Origin: a candidate division TA06 bacterium SM23_40
Lineage (GTDB): Bacteria > LJUI01 > SM1-40
Assembly (NCBI GenBank): GCA_001303705.1
Contig: LJUI01000045.1
Coordinates: 1-17,103 of the forward strand
Length of the DNA stretch: 17,103 nucleotides
Direction of reading: 5' to 3'
Shown here: positions 5,680 to 14,368 of the stretch, piece by piece
Position numbering within the stretch: the first letter of the stretch is position 1
Layout: each line of letters begins with the position of its first letter
The notes under the pieces: generated by a model
Told to the model about the DNA's origin: nothing
The model's input: only the letters and a program-made list of their open reading frames with translations
Databases searched by the model: none
Program-made: the position numbers and the translations under genes

Positions 5680-6699
5680 ATGCCCGAGCTGCGCAAGGAT
5701 CCGGTGACTGAGGGGTGGGTGATCGTCTCGACCGAACGCCGGAAGAGACCGACAGACTTCCCTTCTTTGCCGGAGGAAGAGGATCACGCGGGATGTCCGT
5801 TCTGTCCCGGGAATGAAGACAAGACGCCGCCCGAGATCATCGCGTTCGGCAGAGACGGCGGGAAGCCGAACACGCCCGGCTGGAAGGTGCGGGTCGTGCC
5901 GAACAAGTTTCCCGCCCTGGGGATCGAGGGCGAGCTCGATCGCCGCGGGCTGGGTATGTACGACCTTATGAACGGGATCGGCGCCCACGAAGTGATTATT
6001 GAAACCCCCGATCATAACCGCCATCTCAAGGACTCGACTGTCGAAGAGATTCAGCTGGTCTTACGGGCCTACCAGCAGCGGATGGAAGATCTCCTCAAGG
6101 ACCCGAGGTTGCGGTACACACTCATCTTCAAGAATCAGGGTGGGCAGGCAGGCGCCTCGCTCCACCATCCCCACTCACAGCTGATTGCCACTCCCGTGAC
6201 GCCGAAGAAGGTGCGGGAGGAGCTCATCGGATCGCAGCGGTACTGGGAGCTGAAGGAGCGCTGTGTCTTCTGTGACATCATCCGTCAGGAGCAGGACACC
6301 GGTGATCGCATCGTCTACGAGAATGAGGCATTCGTTGCGTTCTGCCCGTTTGCTTCTCGCTTCCCGTTCGAGGTGTGGATCCTGCCGAAGAAGCATTCGC
6401 CGGACTTCCACACAATTACAACAGGACATATTCCGTTCCTTGCGGATATGCTTCGAATCGTGTTGGGCAAGCTCGCCTCGGCACTCGGCAACCCGCAGTA
6501 TAACTACATCCTTCACACCGGGCCCGCTCGCTTCGCCCGGCGGGGATACTGGGAGACGATCGAGCAGGATTATCATTGGCACCTCGAGATCATCCCGCGC
6601 CTGACGAAGATCGCCGGGTTCGAATGGGGGACGAGTTTCTACATCAATCCCACCCCTCCTGAAGAGGCCGCATCCTACCTGCGGGAAAGGGAAGTCTAG
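5680..6699 (+). CDS. galT: GalT-family hexose-1-phosphate nucleotidylyltransferase
   Basis: HIT-superfamily enzyme of 339 residues (E. coli GalT 348). GalT swaps UMP between UDP-glucose and galactose-1-phosphate through a uridylyl-His intermediate. The opening LRKDPVTEGWVIVSTERRKR is typical. CPFC (39-42) is the usual zinc site and CVFC (195-198) a second Cys pair. HHPHSQ (162-167) holds the catalytic His165, with Ser where E. coli has Gly in HPHGQ. YHWHLEIIPR (298-307) is the C-terminal His motif. The ATG follows a run of GAGGAGGAG at 5671-5679. The stop is 3 bases from the next gene. Given the all-glycogen operon and no galK or galE here, it may act on ADP-glucose, as the plant GalT-like ADP-glucose phosphorylase does; this is inference. 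Confidence 0.87.
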   Translation: MPELRKDPVTEGWVIVSTERRKRPTDFPSLPEEEDHAGCPFCPGNEDKTPPEIIAFGRDGGKPNTPGWKVRVVPNKFPALGIEGELDRRGLGMYDLMNGIGAHEVIIETPDHNRHLKDSTVEEIQLVLRAYQQRMEDLLKDPRLRYTLIFKNQGGQAGASLHHPHSQLIATPVTPKKVREELIGSQRYWELKERCVFCDIIRQEQDTGDRIVYENEAFVAFCPFASRFPFEVWILPKKHSPDFHTITTGHIPFLADMLRIVLGKLASALGNPQYNYILHTGPARFARRGYWETIEQDYHWHLEIIPRLTKIAGFEWGTSFYINPTPPEEAASYLREREV

Positions 6700-6702
6700 T
6701 CG

Positions 6703-8841
6703 ATGCCTCCGCTCTCCATAGCGTTCCTGTGGCACATGCATCAGCCATACTATAAGGACCCCGACACAGGGGATTATGTACTCCCCTGGGTCAGGTGCCA
6801 CGCGACCAAGGGATATACCGACATGGCCGCGGTGCTGGCGGAGTTCCCTGATATCCATCAGACGTTCAATCTCGTTCCTTCGCTTCTCCTCCAGCTCGAG
6901 GAGTATGGCGCGGGCGCGCACGACCGCTTCCTCGAGCTCTCGGCCAAGCCTGCGGGGGAGCTGACCAGGGATGAAATCGCGTTTATAACGGACAATTTCT
7001 TCATGTGCAACTGGGAGACGATGATCGCCCCGAACAAACGCTACAGAGAACTGCACGGCCGGCGCGAGCGGGCAGCTGGAGCCAACAGCTTTGGCGAACA
7101 GGACGTCCGCGATCTCCAGATATGGTGGAACCTCGTCTGGTTCGGCCATGCGCTGCGCCAGGATCCGGCGATCGCTGCTCTGTTCGATAAGGGGTGGTTC
7201 GACGAGGATGATAAACAGTTAGTGCTCGACCGACAGGCTCAGGCCGTGCGAGATATCGTGCCCCTGTACCGGGACCTCGCCGCCAAAGGTCAGATCGAGA
7301 TATCGACCAGTCCCTTCTATCATCCGATTCTACCGCTCTTGTGCGATATCGAGTTGGCGAGGATGGCGCTGCCCAACATGCAGCTGCCGCGCACGCGGTT
7401 CAAGTATCCCGAGGATGCTCGCATGCAACTGAATCGAGCAGTGGAGTACCACACCCGGCTGTTCGGCTCGCCGCCTCGGGGCCTCTGGCCGCCCGAGGGC
7501 TCGGTCAGCCAGGAAGTTGCAGCCCTGGCGGCTGACGCCGGCCTCGTCTGGATGGCAACTGATCAGGATATCCTGTTTCGTTCGCAGCGCGAGGAGATCG
7601 ACGGGACCGACCTGTACGCAGCGCATCGACTCGAGACACCGCATGGTCCGATCTCGATCATCTTCCGGGATCGGCAGCTCTCGGACCTCATCGGATTCAG
7701 CTATGCTCGTAATGAGCCGCGGGCAGCAGCGGACGATCTGGTGGGCCGGCTCCACCAGATCAGCAAGAAGGCTGCCTCGGGCGCTCAACCGGCGATCGTA
7801 GGGATCATCCTCGATGGCGAGAATCCGTGGGAGTACTATTCCGATGGCGGCAGGGACTTCCTTCGTTTTCTCTATGAGGCGATCTCCCGCGATCCCGAGC
7901 TTCGGGCGGTCACGATGAGCGAGTACCTGTCGGAAGACCCGCGGCAGCGCGTTGTGAAGAATCTTTTCGCCGGTTCATGGATAGCTCACTCGTTCGATAC
8001 CTGGATCGGGGAGCCTGAAGAGAATGCCGCCTGGGAGGCCCTGGCTGGAGCGCGCCTCAAGCTCGCCGCCAGGATCGACGCCGACGGGCTTGCCTCCGAC
8101 GTACTGGACAGAGCGATGGACGAGATATACATCGCTGAGGCGAGCGACTGGTTCTGGTGGTACGGGAAAGATCATTTCTCGTACTCTGAGGCAACCTTCG
8201 ACATCCTCTTCCGGGCACGCCTGGCAGAGGTCTATCGGTTGATCGGAGTGGATGCCCCACCCCATCTCAAGGTGCCGATCACAAAAAAAGGAGTGGCCAG
8301 GCCGCAACGTGAACCGACCTCCCTGATCCATCCCAAGCTCGAGGGCGTCGATACGAGCTACTATGAGTGGAACCTGGCCGGACTCTATGTAGTGCCCGCC
8401 AGGGAGGGCACGATGCATCGGTCCGGCGGCATCGTGCGGCGCATCTACTACGGCTTCGATCTGATGAACCTCTATCTGCGCATCGATGCAAACCAGGATC
8501 TGGCGCTGCTGCGAGAAGAAGGTATCGGATTCGCCGTGTACGTTCTGGGAAAAGCGGAGATCCGACTTCAGGTCTCGCTCTCCTCTCCCACAATCCGGCT
8601 GCTCGAACTGACACCAGAGGGAGTCCCCGGTACAGAACGGCAGGTCGGCAAGCTCGGCGCCCACGAGATCGTGGAGTTCTACGTCCACTGGACCGATCTG
8701 ATGCTCGAGGCGGGTGACGAGGTGAAGGTCATCGTCACCGCAGAGAAAGAATTCCTCGAGCTCGAGCGGTGGCCGCGCAACGGATACATCAGGTTTCAGG
8801 TTCCCGGACCGGACTTCGAGATAACCCACTGGCGGGCGTGA
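6703..8841 (+). CDS. Glycoside hydrolase family 57 protein (amylase-type, COG1449-like)
   Basis: GH57 enzyme of 712 residues, probably cytoplasmic as no signal peptide is seen. Conserved region 1 is WHMHQPYY (10-17). The nucleophile region reads GLWPPEGSVS with Glu265, and the acid/base region IILDGENPWEYY with Asp371. FWWYGKDHFS later matches the last conserved GH57 block. Residues from about 570 form an additional beta-rich C-terminal domain. Relatives are annotated as alpha-amylase or alpha-mannosidase, but few have been assayed; breakdown or trimming of glycogen is the contextual inference. The ATG at 6703 starts 3 bases after the upstream stop, so translation is probably coupled. It shares only the catalytic blocks with the two GH57 genes that follow and is not a recent duplicate of them. 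Confidence 0.88.
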   Translation: MPPLSIAFLWHMHQPYYKDPDTGDYVLPWVRCHATKGYTDMAAVLAEFPDIHQTFNLVPSLLLQLEEYGAGAHDRFLELSAKPAGELTRDEIAFITDNFFMCNWETMIAPNKRYRELHGRRERAAGANSFGEQDVRDLQIWWNLVWFGHALRQDPAIAALFDKGWFDEDDKQLVLDRQAQAVRDIVPLYRDLAAKGQIEISTSPFYHPILPLLCDIELARMALPNMQLPRTRFKYPEDARMQLNRAVEYHTRLFGSPPRGLWPPEGSVSQEVAALAADAGLVWMATDQDILFRSQREEIDGTDLYAAHRLETPHGPISIIFRDRQLSDLIGFSYARNEPRAAADDLVGRLHQISKKAASGAQPAIVGIILDGENPWEYYSDGGRDFLRFLYEAISRDPELRAVTMSEYLSEDPRQRVVKNLFAGSWIAHSFDTWIGEPEENAAWEALAGARLKLAARIDADGLASDVLDRAMDEIYIAEASDWFWWYGKDHFSYSEATFDILFRARLAEVYRLIGVDAPPHLKVPITKKGVARPQREPTSLIHPKLEGVDTSYYEWNLAGLYVVPAREGTMHRSGGIVRRIYYGFDLMNLYLRIDANQDLALLREEGIGFAVYVLGKAEIRLQVSLSSPTIRLLELTPEGVPGTERQVGKLGAHEIVEFYVHWTDLMLEAGDEVKVIVTAEKEFLELERWPRNGYIRFQVPGPDFEITHWRA

Positions 8842-8850
8842 CTCCCGCCA
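8830..8850 (+). other. Hairpin enclosing the stop codon of the first GH57 gene
   Basis: TGGCGGG (8830-8836) and CCCGCCA (8844-8850) are exact reverse complements with a 7-base loop that contains the TGA at 8839-8841. No T-run follows. It could be a weak internal terminator or an mRNA-stability element in the 37-bp gap; no stronger claim is justified. Confidence 0.35.
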
Positions 8851-8878
8851 TCCCCCTGTCGGCTCCGAAGGTGGTGCG

Positions 8879-11125
8879 GTGAGAGAGATCACCTTTCTGT
8901 TCGGTGTCCATTGCCACCAACCGGTCGGCAATTTCGAATATGTCTTGCGCGACGCGTGTCGCCAGGCGTACCGCCCCTTTCTCGAGTGCCTGGAGCGCCA
9001 TCCCGCTGTGCGCACGAGCCTCCACTACAGCGGGTGTCTTCTCGAGTGGTTCGCGGCCAATGCGCCCGACCTCCTCGACCTGATCAGGTCGCTCGTCGAA
9101 CGGGGGCAGGTAGAACTCATCTCCGGCGGGTTCTACGAACCGATCCTTCCGGTCATTCCGCGCCAGGACGCCATCGAACAGATGGTGCTCCTCAATCGGT
9201 TCCTCACTGACGAATTCGGGGTCACGCCGAGAGGTCTCTGGCTTCCTGAGCGTGTGTGGGAACCCACGATACCGACGTTAGCTCGCGCCGCTGGCCTGGA
9301 ATACACGATCGTCGACGACACCCACTTTCTCTATGCTGGATTGGCGCCGGGCGAGATACACGGCCACTACACGACAGAGGATGAAGGCGCCGTCCTCGTG
9401 GTGTTCCCCATCGACCGTCAGCTCCGATATCTCATACCATTTCGCGTTCCCGAGGAGACGATTCGCTATCTCGAGGGCCTGGCGGGCCGGGAGGATGTGG
9501 CGACGATCACGATGGCCGACGACGGAGAGAAGTTCGGCGTCTGGCCTGGCACCGCCGACTGGGTCTATGGCAAGGGCTGGCTGGAGAAGTTCTTCACACT
9601 CCTCGAGGAAAGCGCTGATTGGCTGACAATGATCACCTTCAGCGAAAGCATCGACCGCGAGACTCCGCGCTCGCAGTTGTACCTGCCGACGGCATCGTAT
9701 GAGGAGATGATGGGATGGGCGCTGCCGGCTCCGGCTCAGGGGCGGTACGAGCAGCTGCTCGAAGAGCTCACCGCGGAGGGAAGGGACCAGGCGGACCGCA
9801 CGTTCATTAGAGGGGGATTCTGGCGCAACTTTCTGAGCAAGTACGCCGAGAGTAATACCATGCACAAGAAGATGCTCCTCGTCAGCAGGAAGGTCCGGGA
9901 GCTGGAGGAGGTCTGCGGGAGGCCGAGGTCGGAGCATCAGAAGCCATCTGCAGGGAGAGGTTCTGGGAGGCCGCGGGAGGAACTCTGCCGTGCGCTCTTC
10001 GAGGCGAAACGGCATCTCTTGCGTGGGCAGTGCAACTGTGCCTACTGGCACGGTGTATTCGGTGGGCTCTATCTCAACCATCTGAGATCAGCCATCTTCA
10101 CCGAGCTCATCCGGTCAGAGCATCTGGCGGACAGGGCCCTCCGCGGGAAGGGGCCCTGGGTGGAGGTCCGGGAGGTCGATTTCGACGCCGACGGGCAGGA
10201 GGAGCTGCTCGTCGAGACCGGGCTCCTGAATCTGTACCTCGATCCGGCCGACGGCGGGACGATCTTCGAGTTCGACTATCGTCCGGCTCGGTTCAACCTG
10301 TACGACACGCTGACACGGCGCCCCGAGGCGTACCACGCCAGGGTGCGGGGAGGCGGGGGCAGTCCAGAGGGGGGAGAGGCCGGTGATGGCGGGGAAGAAG
10401 GCGAGAGTGGGGAGGGACGGCGCAGCATCCATGAGGAGATCGCCCTCAAGGAGCAGGGATTGGCCGAGCGCCTGATCTATGACCGGTGGCGGCGTACCTC
10501 GCTCAGGAACATGTTCCTCCCGGCGTCGACGACGTTCGAGGAGTACGCAGCCGGGGAATTCGCTGAGATCGGCGACTTCGCCGGCGGAGCGTATCACGCT
10601 GCGGTCGATCGCGAGGAGGAGGGGATCCGAGTCATCTTGCGTCGTTCCGCAAACGCTGCGGTAGGCGGCGATGCGGCGGCGCTCTCCGTGGAGAAGGTGA
10701 TCACGGTTCATCCCTCCCGGGCGGCCCTGGCAGTCGACTTCTCTGTCGGGCAGAGGGGGGTGGCGTCGGCGATGCGGTTCGGAGTCGAATTCAATCTGAC
10801 GCTTCTTGCCGGAGACGCAGGTGACCGGTACTACCTCTTTCCCGCACACGACGTTACGGATCGGACGCTCGCCGGCTCCGGTTCGCTGGAGGAGGTCGGG
10901 CAGTTCTCGGTCGTCGATGAATATCAGGGTTTCTGTCTTTCATTCGGGATCGACCCGCCGGCCTCGGTCTGGCGGTTCCCCATAGAGACAGTCTCGTTAT
11001 CCGAGACCGGCATCGAGCGCACATATCAGGGGTCGGCCCTCTTTCTCAGCTGGGTGGTCGCCAACGGCGGCGGGGAGATCTGGAGGGCGCGACTCACACA
11101 GGGGATCGCACCGTGGCCAAGCTAG
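8879..11125 (+). CDS. GH57 4-alpha-glucanotransferase / alpha-amylase type
   Basis: Protein of 748 residues closely resembling Thermococcus litoralis 4-alpha-glucanotransferase (about 659), which moves alpha-1,4-glucan segments between chains. FGVHCHQPVGNF (8-19) opens the catalytic barrel. The nucleophile Glu124 is in WLPERVWEPT, the acid/base Asp215 in DDGEKFGVWPGT. RGGFWRNFLSKYAESN, QCNCAYWHGVFGG and the C-terminal beta domains (DUF1925/1926 type) follow. The extra length comes mainly from polar segments at about 346-368 and 488-515, the second very Gly/Glu-rich. The GTG at 8879 has a modest AAGGTGG site upstream and gives the family's normal N-terminus. The end overlaps the next gene by 13 bp. 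Amylase activity is an alternative; glycogen remodelling fits either. Confidence 0.92.
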   Translation: MREITFLFGVHCHQPVGNFEYVLRDACRQAYRPFLECLERHPAVRTSLHYSGCLLEWFAANAPDLLDLIRSLVERGQVELISGGFYEPILPVIPRQDAIEQMVLLNRFLTDEFGVTPRGLWLPERVWEPTIPTLARAAGLEYTIVDDTHFLYAGLAPGEIHGHYTTEDEGAVLVVFPIDRQLRYLIPFRVPEETIRYLEGLAGREDVATITMADDGEKFGVWPGTADWVYGKGWLEKFFTLLEESADWLTMITFSESIDRETPRSQLYLPTASYEEMMGWALPAPAQGRYEQLLEELTAEGRDQADRTFIRGGFWRNFLSKYAESNTMHKKMLLVSRKVRELEEVCGRPRSEHQKPSAGRGSGRPREELCRALFEAKRHLLRGQCNCAYWHGVFGGLYLNHLRSAIFTELIRSEHLADRALRGKGPWVEVREVDFDADGQEELLVETGLLNLYLDPADGGTIFEFDYRPARFNLYDTLTRRPEAYHARVRGGGGSPEGGEAGDGGEEGESGEGRRSIHEEIALKEQGLAERLIYDRWRRTSLRNMFLPASTTFEEYAAGEFAEIGDFAGGAYHAAVDREEEGIRVILRRSANAAVGGDAAALSVEKVITVHPSRAALAVDFSVGQRGVASAMRFGVEFNLTLLAGDAGDRYYLFPAHDVTDRTLAGSGSLEEVGQFSVVDEYQGFCLSFGIDPPASVWRFPIETVSLSETGIERTYQGSALFLSWVVANGGGEIWRARLTQGIAPWPS

Positions 11126-12840
11126 GGAGTTTCACTCTGGTGCTCCATGCGCACCTCCCATATGTGTTGTCCCACGGACGCTGGCCGCATGGTGTCGACT
11201 GGCTGAATGAGGCGGCCGCAGAGTGCTATATGCCGCTGCTCGATATGTTCAATAGTCTTGTCGAGGAAGGGATCAGTCCGCGGGTGACGGTGGGATTGAC
11301 GCCGGTTCTTGTCGAACAACTGGCCGATCCGCTCTTCGACCAGGAGTTCGAGAGCTATCTGGGACAGAAGATAGCGGCGGCCGAGGAGGATGAGCGTGAG
11401 TTCTCCCGCATCGGGGAATCTGACTTCTCGGCACTTGCCTCCATGTGGCGCGATCATTACCGGGGGATCTGGGAGCGTCGCCGGGGGAGGTACGCCCAGG
11501 GGCTCGTCGAAGGGTTCCGACGATTACAAGATGAGGGCCATCTGGAGATCATCACCTCGGCTGCAACGCACGGGTACCTGCCGCTTCTCGCCGAGGAGAC
11601 CTCGGTCTATGCCCAGGTGCGCGTGGGAATCGAGAGCTACCAACGTCGGTTTGGCCGCCGCGCCCGGGGGATGTGGCTTCCGGAGTGTGCGTACCGGCCC
11701 GGCTACCGGTGGACGTCGCCGATCGATCCCGGAGCGGAGCCCGTAGACAGGCGCGGGCTTGAGGAGTTCGTGCGGGCCGGAGGGATCGATTACTTCATCA
11801 TCGACAGCCATCTGCTCAAAGGCGGGCAGGCAATTGGCGTGTACCTCGATCGGTTTGATGCATTGCGAACCCTGTGGGAGCGGTACGAGGAGGCGCACCC
11901 GCCGCGGCCCGAGGCGGAAGAGAATTCGCCGTACGAGATCTACCTCGTCGGCACCGCTCCGGACAAGGAGCCGGTCGCCATTCTGACCCGTGATCCGAGC
12001 ACCGCACTTCAGGTCTGGAGCTCCGAGCACGGATATCCTGGCGACGAGTGGTATCTCGACTTCCATAAGAGACGTTTTCCCGGCGGCCATCGGTACTGGC
12101 GCGTCTCCGCGAGCGGGCCCGATCTCGCCCTCAAACAGACGTACCGGCCGGGACGCGTTGAGAAGCGGCTTCGCGAGAACGCAGACCATTTCGTCGGCCT
12201 CATCAAACGGACGCTCGCCCATCACTTCGAGAAGTCCGGCAGGCCGGGTTCGATCTGCGCGCCCTTCGATGCAGAGCTCTTCGGCCACTGGTGGTTCGAA
12301 GGGCCTCGGTGGCTGGGATACGTAATTCGCCTCATTGCACAAGATCCGGATCTCGAGCTGCGCACCGGGGCTGAACAGGTAGACGCGGCAAGGCCGAGCG
12401 TCGTCGTCTCTCTTCCCGAGGGATCGTGGGGAGAGGGCGGGTTTCACTGGATCTGGCTGAACGAGCGGACGCGGTGGACGTGGTCCCATATCTATGAGGC
12501 CGAGCATCGCATGCGTGCCCTCGTTGCCCGGTACGGTTCGAAGACGGATCGAAATGTCCGGCGTCTCCTTGTTCAACTGGCGCGGGAACTATTGCTACTC
12601 GAGAGTTCGGACTGGCAGTTTCTCATCAGTACCTGGAGCGCACGGGACTACGCGGAGCTGCGCCTCGACGGCCATTACCGTGACTTCCGGCGGCTCGCCG
12701 AGCTGGTTGAGAAGTGCGGCGAGGGCGGAGAGCTGTCTCCCGAGGAGTGGGCGTTCATGGCCATCTGTGAAGAACGCGATGGAATCTTCTCCGGCATCGA
12801 TCCTGAGTGGTGGGGGATAGACGTGCCCGGTATCTTCTAG
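11113..12840 (+). CDS. GH57 1,4-alpha-glucan branching enzyme
   Basis: Protein of 575 residues like the GH57 branching enzymes of Thermus (TTHA1902, about 520) and Thermococcus (TK1436), which cut an alpha-1,4 chain and rejoin it as an alpha-1,6 branch. LVLHAHLPYVL (9-19) is conserved block 1. Glu191 in GMWLPECAYRP is the nucleophile and Asp386 in APFDAELFGHWW the acid/base. The C-terminal helical segment with WTWSHIYEAE and SSDWQFLIST is the DUF1957-type domain typical of this branch. The GTG start at 11113 lies inside the end of the previous gene, with AGGGGA 7 bases before it, so the two are coupled. It replaces the GH13 GlgB usually found with glgA and glgC. Confidence 0.92.
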   Translation: MAKLGSFTLVLHAHLPYVLSHGRWPHGVDWLNEAAAECYMPLLDMFNSLVEEGISPRVTVGLTPVLVEQLADPLFDQEFESYLGQKIAAAEEDEREFSRIGESDFSALASMWRDHYRGIWERRRGRYAQGLVEGFRRLQDEGHLEIITSAATHGYLPLLAEETSVYAQVRVGIESYQRRFGRRARGMWLPECAYRPGYRWTSPIDPGAEPVDRRGLEEFVRAGGIDYFIIDSHLLKGGQAIGVYLDRFDALRTLWERYEEAHPPRPEAEENSPYEIYLVGTAPDKEPVAILTRDPSTALQVWSSEHGYPGDEWYLDFHKRRFPGGHRYWRVSASGPDLALKQTYRPGRVEKRLRENADHFVGLIKRTLAHHFEKSGRPGSICAPFDAELFGHWWFEGPRWLGYVIRLIAQDPDLELRTGAEQVDAARPSVVVSLPEGSWGEGGFHWIWLNERTRWTWSHIYEAEHRMRALVARYGSKTDRNVRRLLVQLARELLLLESSDWQFLISTWSARDYAELRLDGHYRDFRRLAELVEKCGEGGELSPEEWAFMAICEERDGIFSGIDPEWWGIDVPGIF

Positions 12841-12945
12841 CGGTTCGCGAGGAGGCATGCGACTGATGATGCTGGTCCGTCCTCGGATTGCTTCAGCCAG
12901 ACTCTTGAGGATTGCAGCAATCGCCTGAACAGAGGAGGGGATCTC

Positions 12946-14220
12946 ATGTCGGGGGAATTCGGATATGCTCCTCCGCCCGGGGGCATCAGGTGGGCGTGGA
13001 GGGTGGAGCGCGGCACCCTCACGTTCATCCTGGCAGGTGGGAGAGGGGAACGCCTCTATCCGCTGACGCGTGACCGGGCGAAGCCGGCGGTTCCCTTCGG
13101 CGGCATCTATCGCATCATCGACTTCACGCTGAGCAACTGCGTTAACTCGAACCTGCGACGGGTAAACGTACTCACGCAGTACAAGGCCGTCTCACTCAGC
13201 AGACACGTACGGTACGGGTGGAACATCTTCAGCGGGCAGCTGGGGGAGTTCATCAACCTGATTCCCGCTCAGCAGCGCACGGGCACGAACTGGTATCTGG
13301 GGACCGCTGATGCGATCTATCAGAACATCTATACGATCGATCGCGAGGGCGCTGATCGCGTTCTCATTCTCGCCGGCGATCATGTCTACAAGATGGACTA
13401 CTCGGAGATGATAGCTGCCCACGAAGAGAGGGATGCAGACCTCACGGTGGGAGCGGTTGAGGTTCCCATTGAGCAGAGGTCGGATCTCGGCGTGCTCTCG
13501 ATCGATGCCGAGGGGCGGATGACGGGGTTCTACGAGAAGACCGAGGCTGCACCCTCGATTCCGGGGAAGCCGGATGTCGCACTGGGCTCGATGGGTATCT
13601 ACGTCTTCCGCACGGAGACGCTCAAGCGCCGGGTGACGGAAGATGCCGAGACGGAGACGAGCCACGACTTCGGCAAGGACGTCATACCGCGAATGGTCGC
13701 TGAGGGCGACCGTGTCTACATATTCAACTTTGTCGACAAGAGCACAGGGAAGCCGCGCTACTGGCGGGACATCGGCACGCTCGACGCCTATTTCGAGGCG
13801 AATATGGATCTGGTCTCGGTCGAGCCCACCTTCAACTTGTACGATTTCGACTGGCCCATCAGAACGTATCAACAGGAGTTTCCTCCGGCAAAGACCGTCT
13901 TCTGCGAAGAGTGGGGGCGGCGGGGTGAGGCCGTCGATTCGCTCGTCTCCGGAGGCTGCATCATCAGCGGGGGTCTTGTCGAACGGTCGATCCTCTCGCC
14001 CCGCGTGAGGGTGGAGAGCCATGCGCATGTCTGCGATTCGATCATCTTCGATGGCGTGAACGTGGGGCAGGGAGCGAAGGTTCGCGGGGCGATCGTAGAC
14101 AAAGGAACCGAGATCAAACCTGGTGCAGAGGTTGGCTACGATCTCGAGCGCGATCGCAGCCGATTCACCGTCACCCCTCTGGGGGTCATCGTCATAGCCA
14201 AGGAGAGCGTCGTCGATTGA
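12946..14220 (+). CDS. glgC: Glucose-1-phosphate adenylyltransferase GlgC (ADP-glucose pyrophosphorylase)
   Basis: GlgC makes ADP-glucose from ATP and glucose-1-phosphate, the committed and normally allosteric step of glycogen synthesis. The 424-residue length matches the family (E. coli 431). ILAGGRGERLYPLTRDRAKP (28-47) is the nucleotide site. YKAVSLSRHVRYGW, WYLGTADAIYQN (117-128) and ILAGDHVYKMDY (141-152) follow, then GFYEKTEA with Lys198 in the glucose-1-phosphate loop. A C-terminal left-handed beta-helix carries the repeated gly/val turns near 336-395. AGAGGAGGGG at 12931-12940, 5 bases before the ATG, sets the start. The 105-bp gap before it holds only a short palindrome (GATTGC-A-GCAATC, 12910-12922). 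It is last in the operon, and a strong hairpin follows at 14300. Confidence 0.96.
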   Translation: MSGEFGYAPPPGGIRWAWRVERGTLTFILAGGRGERLYPLTRDRAKPAVPFGGIYRIIDFTLSNCVNSNLRRVNVLTQYKAVSLSRHVRYGWNIFSGQLGEFINLIPAQQRTGTNWYLGTADAIYQNIYTIDREGADRVLILAGDHVYKMDYSEMIAAHEERDADLTVGAVEVPIEQRSDLGVLSIDAEGRMTGFYEKTEAAPSIPGKPDVALGSMGIYVFRTETLKRRVTEDAETETSHDFGKDVIPRMVAEGDRVYIFNFVDKSTGKPRYWRDIGTLDAYFEANMDLVSVEPTFNLYDFDWPIRTYQQEFPPAKTVFCEEWGRRGEAVDSLVSGGCIISGGLVERSILSPRVRVESHAHVCDSIIFDGVNVGQGAKVRGAIVDKGTEIKPGAEVGYDLERDRSRFTVTPLGVIVIAKESVVD

Positions 14221-14240
14221 GATAGTGTTCGATCGACACA

Positions 14241-14279
14241 CGGCGCCCCACTCATCAGGAGGTTCCAGGTCGGGCGCCG
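14241..14279. other. Inverted repeat CGGCGCCC...GGGCGCCG after glgC
   Basis: Exact 8-base arms at 14241-14248 and 14272-14279 enclose 23 bases. It lies between the glgC stop and the terminator hairpin. It could stabilise the 3' end of the glycogen mRNA. An AGGAGG in the loop is not followed by a usable start codon. Confidence 0.35.
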
Positions 14280-14299
14280 GACAGGGGAAACATGAGGAA

Positions 14300-14330
14300 A
14301 CGAGAGCGGGACGATTAGTCCCGCTCTCGT
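14300..14330. terminator. Perfect 13-bp hairpin between convergent units (bidirectional terminator)
   Basis: ACGAGAGCGGGAC at 14300-14312 pairs completely with GTCCCGCTCTCGT at 14318-14330 around the 5-base loop GATTA. GTTT follows on the plus strand and TTTCC on the minus strand, so the U-tract is short either way. It stands between the end of glgC and the end of the minus-strand secreted-protein gene and can serve both. The core arm GAGAGCGGGA recurs in the hairpin at 16116. Confidence 0.85.
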
Positions 14331-14368
14331 GTTTAACTGAGGATTACGAGTGGGATCATACTCTGCAC

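Noticed and set aside
14292-14318. Eight-codon ORF MRKRERDD with AGGGGA before it
   Set aside because: It lies within the terminator stem, so the codons are explained by the hairpin. No evidence of translation.
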